Source of the DNA: Eubacteriales bacterium mix99 | Lineage (GTDB): Bacteria > Bacillota > Clostridia > Caldicoprobacterales > DTU083 | Direction of reading: 5' to 3' | Length of the DNA stretch: 64,000 nucleotides | NCBI GenBank assembly: GCA_038396605.1 | Contig: CP121690.1 | Location: 494,500-558,499, forward strand | Shown: positions 61,332 to 64,000 of the stretch, piece after piece | How positions within the stretch are numbered: position 1 is the first letter of the stretch | Layout: each line of letters opens with the position of its first letter | Program-made: the position numbers and the translations under genes | The notes under the pieces: generated by a model | Told to the model about the DNA's origin: nothing | What the model saw: the letters and a program-made list of their open reading frames with translations, nothing else | Database searches by the model: none

Positions 61332-62024
61332 TTATTCCTGACGCGGATCAATGTATTTTACAGCTTCATGAAAGCGTCCGTATGTGCCTCTGGCCTTTTC
61401 CAGCGCTACGTTGGCGTCTTCGCCTTTTTTGATGAAGTCCATCATTTTCCCCAGGCTGATAAATTCATATCCGATAATCCCGTCGTTTTCGTCCAGGGCA
61501 ATCCGACTGACATATCCTTCGGTTAACTCGAGATAACGGGCTCCTTTCGCCTTTGTACCAAACATGGTACCAATCTGACTCCTCATTCCTTTTCCCAGAT
61601 CCTCAAGACTTGCGCCGATGGGAAGCCCATCCTCTGAAAAAGCCGTTTGACTACGTCCATAAACAATTTGCAGAAACAATTCACGCATGGCTACATTAAT
61701 GGCATCACAGACCAGATCGGTATTGAGCGCCTCCAGAATCGTCTTGCCCGGAAGAATCTCGGAAGCCATGGCAGCAGAATGAGTCATGCCGCTGCAGCCG
61801 ATTGTTTCAATCAGAGCCTCCTCAATGATACCATCCTTCACATTCAGCGTCAGTTTACAAGCCCCCTGTTGAGGCGCACACCAGCCGATTCCATGGGTCA
61901 AACCGGATATATCCCTGACCTCTTTCGCCCGCACCCATTTGCCTTCTTCGGGAATCGGCGCAGCTCCATGATTTACACCCTGGGCAACCGGACACATATT
62001 TTCCACCTCAATCGAATACGTCAT
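61332..62024 (-). CDS. NifU/IscU-like iron-sulfur scaffold protein
   Basis: 230 residues. Cysteines likely to hold a cluster or metal are in ENMCPVAQGVNHG, GIGWCAPQQGACKLTLNV and LIETIGCSGMTHSAAMA; the last part matches the IscU-like scaffold fold. A C-terminal extension (about 150-230) with KGARYLELTEGYVSRIALDE is absent from classical IscU. It is the first gene behind the fluoride riboswitch, with AAGGAG seven bases before the ATG, and precedes the GGGtGRT gene. Enzyme or scaffold for a fluoride-sensitive Fe-S or metal enzyme is a hypothesis. Confidence 0.87.
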   Translation of the reverse strand: MTYSIEVENMCPVAQGVNHGAAPIPEEGKWVRAKEVRDISGLTHGIGWCAPQQGACKLTLNVKDGIIEEALIETIGCSGMTHSAAMASEILPGKTILEALNTDLVCDAINVAMRELFLQIVYGRSQTAFSEDGLPIGASLEDLGKGMRSQIGTMFGTKAKGARYLELTEGYVSRIALDENDGIIGYEFISLGKMMDFIKKGEDANVALEKARGTYGRFHEAVKYIDPRQE

Positions 62025-62093
62025 GTGCTCACTCCTTACTATTATTTGTTCTTGAATACCATCCGCTTTTCATCCGGCACTTCGGATATTTTA

Positions 62094-62188
62094 CCAAAAA
62101 CAAAAAGCTGACGACATTCTGTTTCAAACAGAAGTCATCAGCTTTGTTAAGCGGTTTCGGTATTCCCGTGGGAGAACTTCTTTCCCAT
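62094..62188 (-). ncRNA. Fluoride (crcB motif) riboswitch upstream of nifU-like/GGGtGRT/crcB
   Basis: On the minus strand: GGGAAAGAAGTTCTCCC, a small CGG/CCG hairpin, AAACCGC, then AAAGCTGATGACTTCTG. The 3' element pairs with CAGAATGTCGTCAGCTTT to form a long terminator stem followed by TTGTTTTT. First stem, AAC element and GCTGATGACTTCTG are shared base for base or nearly so with the copy at 60026-60110. The downstream crcB relic supports fluoride as ligand. Confidence 0.88.
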
Positions 62189-62194
62189 GATTGT

Positions 62195-62223
62195 ATTATA
62201 ACATAGGCCCATCCTGCATACAA
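62195..62223 (-). promoter_or_regulatory. Promoter of the fluoride-responsive operon
   Basis: TTGTAT (62218-62223) and TATAAT (62195-62200) on the minus strand with a 17-base spacer. The start near 62188 coincides with the 5' end of the riboswitch aptamer. Confidence 0.8.
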
Positions 62224-62267
62224 GAAGCAACCCTGAATTTCCTGAACATTCCGGGTAGGGAATAAAT

Positions 62268-63965
62268 TTATTGATCCAGTATCTCTCCAACCTTTTGCGA
62301 TACCTCTTCAATGGAAACCATCGTTTTGATCCGCTTGTCCCGGGTGGTGATTTCCACCTGTCCCCTGGCAATGTTCCGCTTGCTGAGAATAATCCGGACC
62401 GGTGCCCCAAGCAGATCCGCATCAGCAAACTGCACGCCTGCCGCCGCTCCGCGGTCATCCAGCAGGGTATCCCACTTTTGCCCTAGCTCCTGATAGAGAC
62501 GGAAGCCCAGCTCCCGGATTCCTTCCTGCGTATCGTTCAGCATACAGATATGAATCAGCCAGGGAGCCACGGATTTCGGCCAGATTGGCCCATATTCATC
62601 GTGATTATCCTCCAGTACGCAGGCCAGCAGGCGCCCGACGCCGATGCCGTAGCATCCCATAAGGGGGGTCTGAAGCGTTCCGTTTTCATCCATGTACTGC
62701 ATTCCCATGCTTTTGGTGTACTTCGTGCCAAGCTGAAAGATATTTCCTGCCTCAATGCCCCGGCGTACCTTCAGGGGACCGCCGCATTTGACGCAGGCAT
62801 CCCCTTCCTTTACCTTGGCCACATCCACAAACTCCCTGATATCCAGATCCCTGGGAACGCTCACGCCCCGGATATGGTAATCCTTTCGGTTGGCGCCGCA
62901 CGCCAGGTTCGTTTCCCCTTCCAGGGATTTGTCATAAAGGACCTGTATGCCTTCCGCATTCAGATGATAAGCTCCGATATACCCAAAGCAGAGATCCACT
63001 CCTTCGTAATCTGTCAGGGGATCCACTTCCGTACCCAGTATTTTTTTCAGTTTCACTTCATTGACCTGCAGATCTCCGCGGACAAACACCACTACAGGAA
63101 TCTTGTTGTCCCTGCGGGAAAATACCGTAGCCTTCATGGTACGGGACTCCGGTACGGACAGAAACTTCGTCAATGCCTCAATATCCCGGACACCCGGCGT
63201 ATGAACCTCTTCCATGGGCCGTTCCTCACAAGGCTCCTTCTGAATGCTGGATACCGCGACTTCCATATTGGACTGATATCCACACTGATCGCACAGCACA
63301 ATGGTGTCTTCCCCTCCATCGGAAAGATACATAAACTCGTGGGCCTTTTGGCCGCCCATCATTCCGGTATCCGACTCAATGGCGACGACATTCCTCAGCC
63401 CGACCCTTTTATAGATCCTGCCATAAGATTCCAGAACCTTCTGGTAATAGGCATCCAGATCCTCCTGGGACGTATGGAAGGAATACGCATCCTTCATGGT
63501 AAACTCCCGGACCCGGATCAGTCCTCCCCGAGCTCTGGGCTCATCCCGGAATTTGGTCTGGATCTGATAGATCATAAAAGGATACTGCAGATAGGACTTT
63601 GCTTCTGAACGGGCAAGATGGACCGCTGCCTCTTCGTGAGTCATGCCCAGAACCATGTCGTGCCCACTCCGGTCCTTCAGGCGCAGCAGCTCGCTGCCCA
63701 CCGAATCAAAACGCCCGGATTCCTTCCAAAGATCCGCCGGAAGCACAACTGGAAACAATACTTCCTGGCCGCCAATGGCGTCCATCTCCTCCCGGATGAT
63801 CTGTTCGATCTTCCGGGATGCCTTCTTCGCAGGAGGAAGCAGGGTAAAAATTCCATTGGACACCTGCCGGATGTAACCGCCCCGAAGCATGAAGATATGA
63901 CTGGCCATAAACGCATCCGCAGGCTTTTCCTTAAACCTCTCCCCCAGCAGCTTACTCAACAACAT
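62268..63965 (-). CDS. proS: Proline--tRNA ligase, bacterial long form
   Basis: Class II synthetase of 565 residues. Motif 2-like region FRDEPRARGGLIRVREFTMK, motif 3 region GCYGIGVGRLLACVLEDNHD, and an inserted YbaK-like editing domain between them (about 235-375, with VVFVRGDLQVNEVKLKKILG), which removes mischarged alanine. The C-terminal anticodon-binding domain ends the protein. AAAGGAG lies 12 bases before the ATG, a slightly long spacing. The promoter is beyond the window. Confidence 0.96.
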   Translation of the reverse strand: MLLSKLLGERFKEKPADAFMASHIFMLRGGYIRQVSNGIFTLLPPAKKASRKIEQIIREEMDAIGGQEVLFPVVLPADLWKESGRFDSVGSELLRLKDRSGHDMVLGMTHEEAAVHLARSEAKSYLQYPFMIYQIQTKFRDEPRARGGLIRVREFTMKDAYSFHTSQEDLDAYYQKVLESYGRIYKRVGLRNVVAIESDTGMMGGQKAHEFMYLSDGGEDTIVLCDQCGYQSNMEVAVSSIQKEPCEERPMEEVHTPGVRDIEALTKFLSVPESRTMKATVFSRRDNKIPVVVFVRGDLQVNEVKLKKILGTEVDPLTDYEGVDLCFGYIGAYHLNAEGIQVLYDKSLEGETNLACGANRKDYHIRGVSVPRDLDIREFVDVAKVKEGDACVKCGGPLKVRRGIEAGNIFQLGTKYTKSMGMQYMDENGTLQTPLMGCYGIGVGRLLACVLEDNHDEYGPIWPKSVAPWLIHICMLNDTQEGIRELGFRLYQELGQKWDTLLDDRGAAAGVQFADADLLGAPVRIILSKRNIARGQVEITTRDKRIKTMVSIEEVSQKVGEILDQ

Positions 63966-64000
63966 ACTATTTTAAGACTCCTTTCGTCCTGCATCCGCTT

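Overview
The window looks like chromosomal DNA of an anaerobic, spore-former-type Firmicute in class Clostridia. The evidence is strong AGGAGG-type ribosome binding sites, sigma-A-like promoters with 17-base spacers, lipoprotein signal peptides, a superoxide reductase, a CtsR box, a GGGtGRT protein beside a NifU-like protein, and fluoride and cobalamin riboswitches with terminator platforms. No rRNA, tRNA, CRISPR array, complete insertion sequence or phage was seen. The assignment below class level is not secure.

Layout. 1-6300: a peptide/oligopeptide ABC importer (binding protein, two permeases, two ATPases, the last cut by the window edge) behind a strong promoter carrying an array of TTTTAGTAAAA palindromes. 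6316-7300: decayed DNA with the remains of an Lhr-type helicase. 7305-14830: acyltransferase with an AbrB partner, the YhaO/YhaN nuclease-ATPase pair, an aminoglycoside-phosphotransferase-like kinase and RadC. 15025-19854: a DUF255 thioredoxin-fold protein, a broken ABC transporter, and an ABC-F ribosome protection ATPase behind a leader peptide and attenuator. 20061-23031: a DUF4342 protein, response regulator and histidine kinase operon with an 11-base-period operator, ending in a lipoprotein stub. 23156-31450: scattered housekeeping and accessory genes (putative DNA-binding protein, CARDB-like surface protein, FMN-binding glutamate-synthase-like enzyme, YugP protease, TyrS, superoxide reductase, hexapeptide acyltransferase). 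31656-39768: a sugar regulator converging on an alpha-mannosidase/Lpl-type sugar importer operon. 40028-49282: an HD-GYP cluster with a 29-residue peptide, Hsp20 under a CtsR box, a Gfo/Idh/MocA oxidoreductase, DegV, a membrane-anchored MutS-like ATPase and a hexokinase. 49471-52756: LysR regulator with a divergent cation/proton antiporter, and a metallo-hydrolase. 52854-56930: a cobalamin riboswitch operon (CobO/BtuR adenosyltransferase plus BtuFCD-type importer). 56999-62223: a fluoride-responsive cluster. 62268-63965: ProS.

The most interesting region is 56999-62223. Two fluoride-type (crcB motif) riboswitches, each with its own intrinsic terminator, precede (a) a NifU-like Fe-S scaffold gene, a GGGtGRT gene and an internally deleted crcB/fluC gene, and (b) a translationally coupled pair of MutS-like ATPases. 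The switches are in series on the same strand, and only the first has a clear promoter, so the MutS-like pair may be gated twice. The fluoride channel itself is broken while its companion genes are intact, which makes the companions good candidates for uncharacterised fluoride-tolerance functions.

All calls come from reading the sequence and from family knowledge; no search was run. Start codons were moved from the longest ORF wherever a good ribosome binding site, signal peptide or family N-terminus pointed to an internal start.
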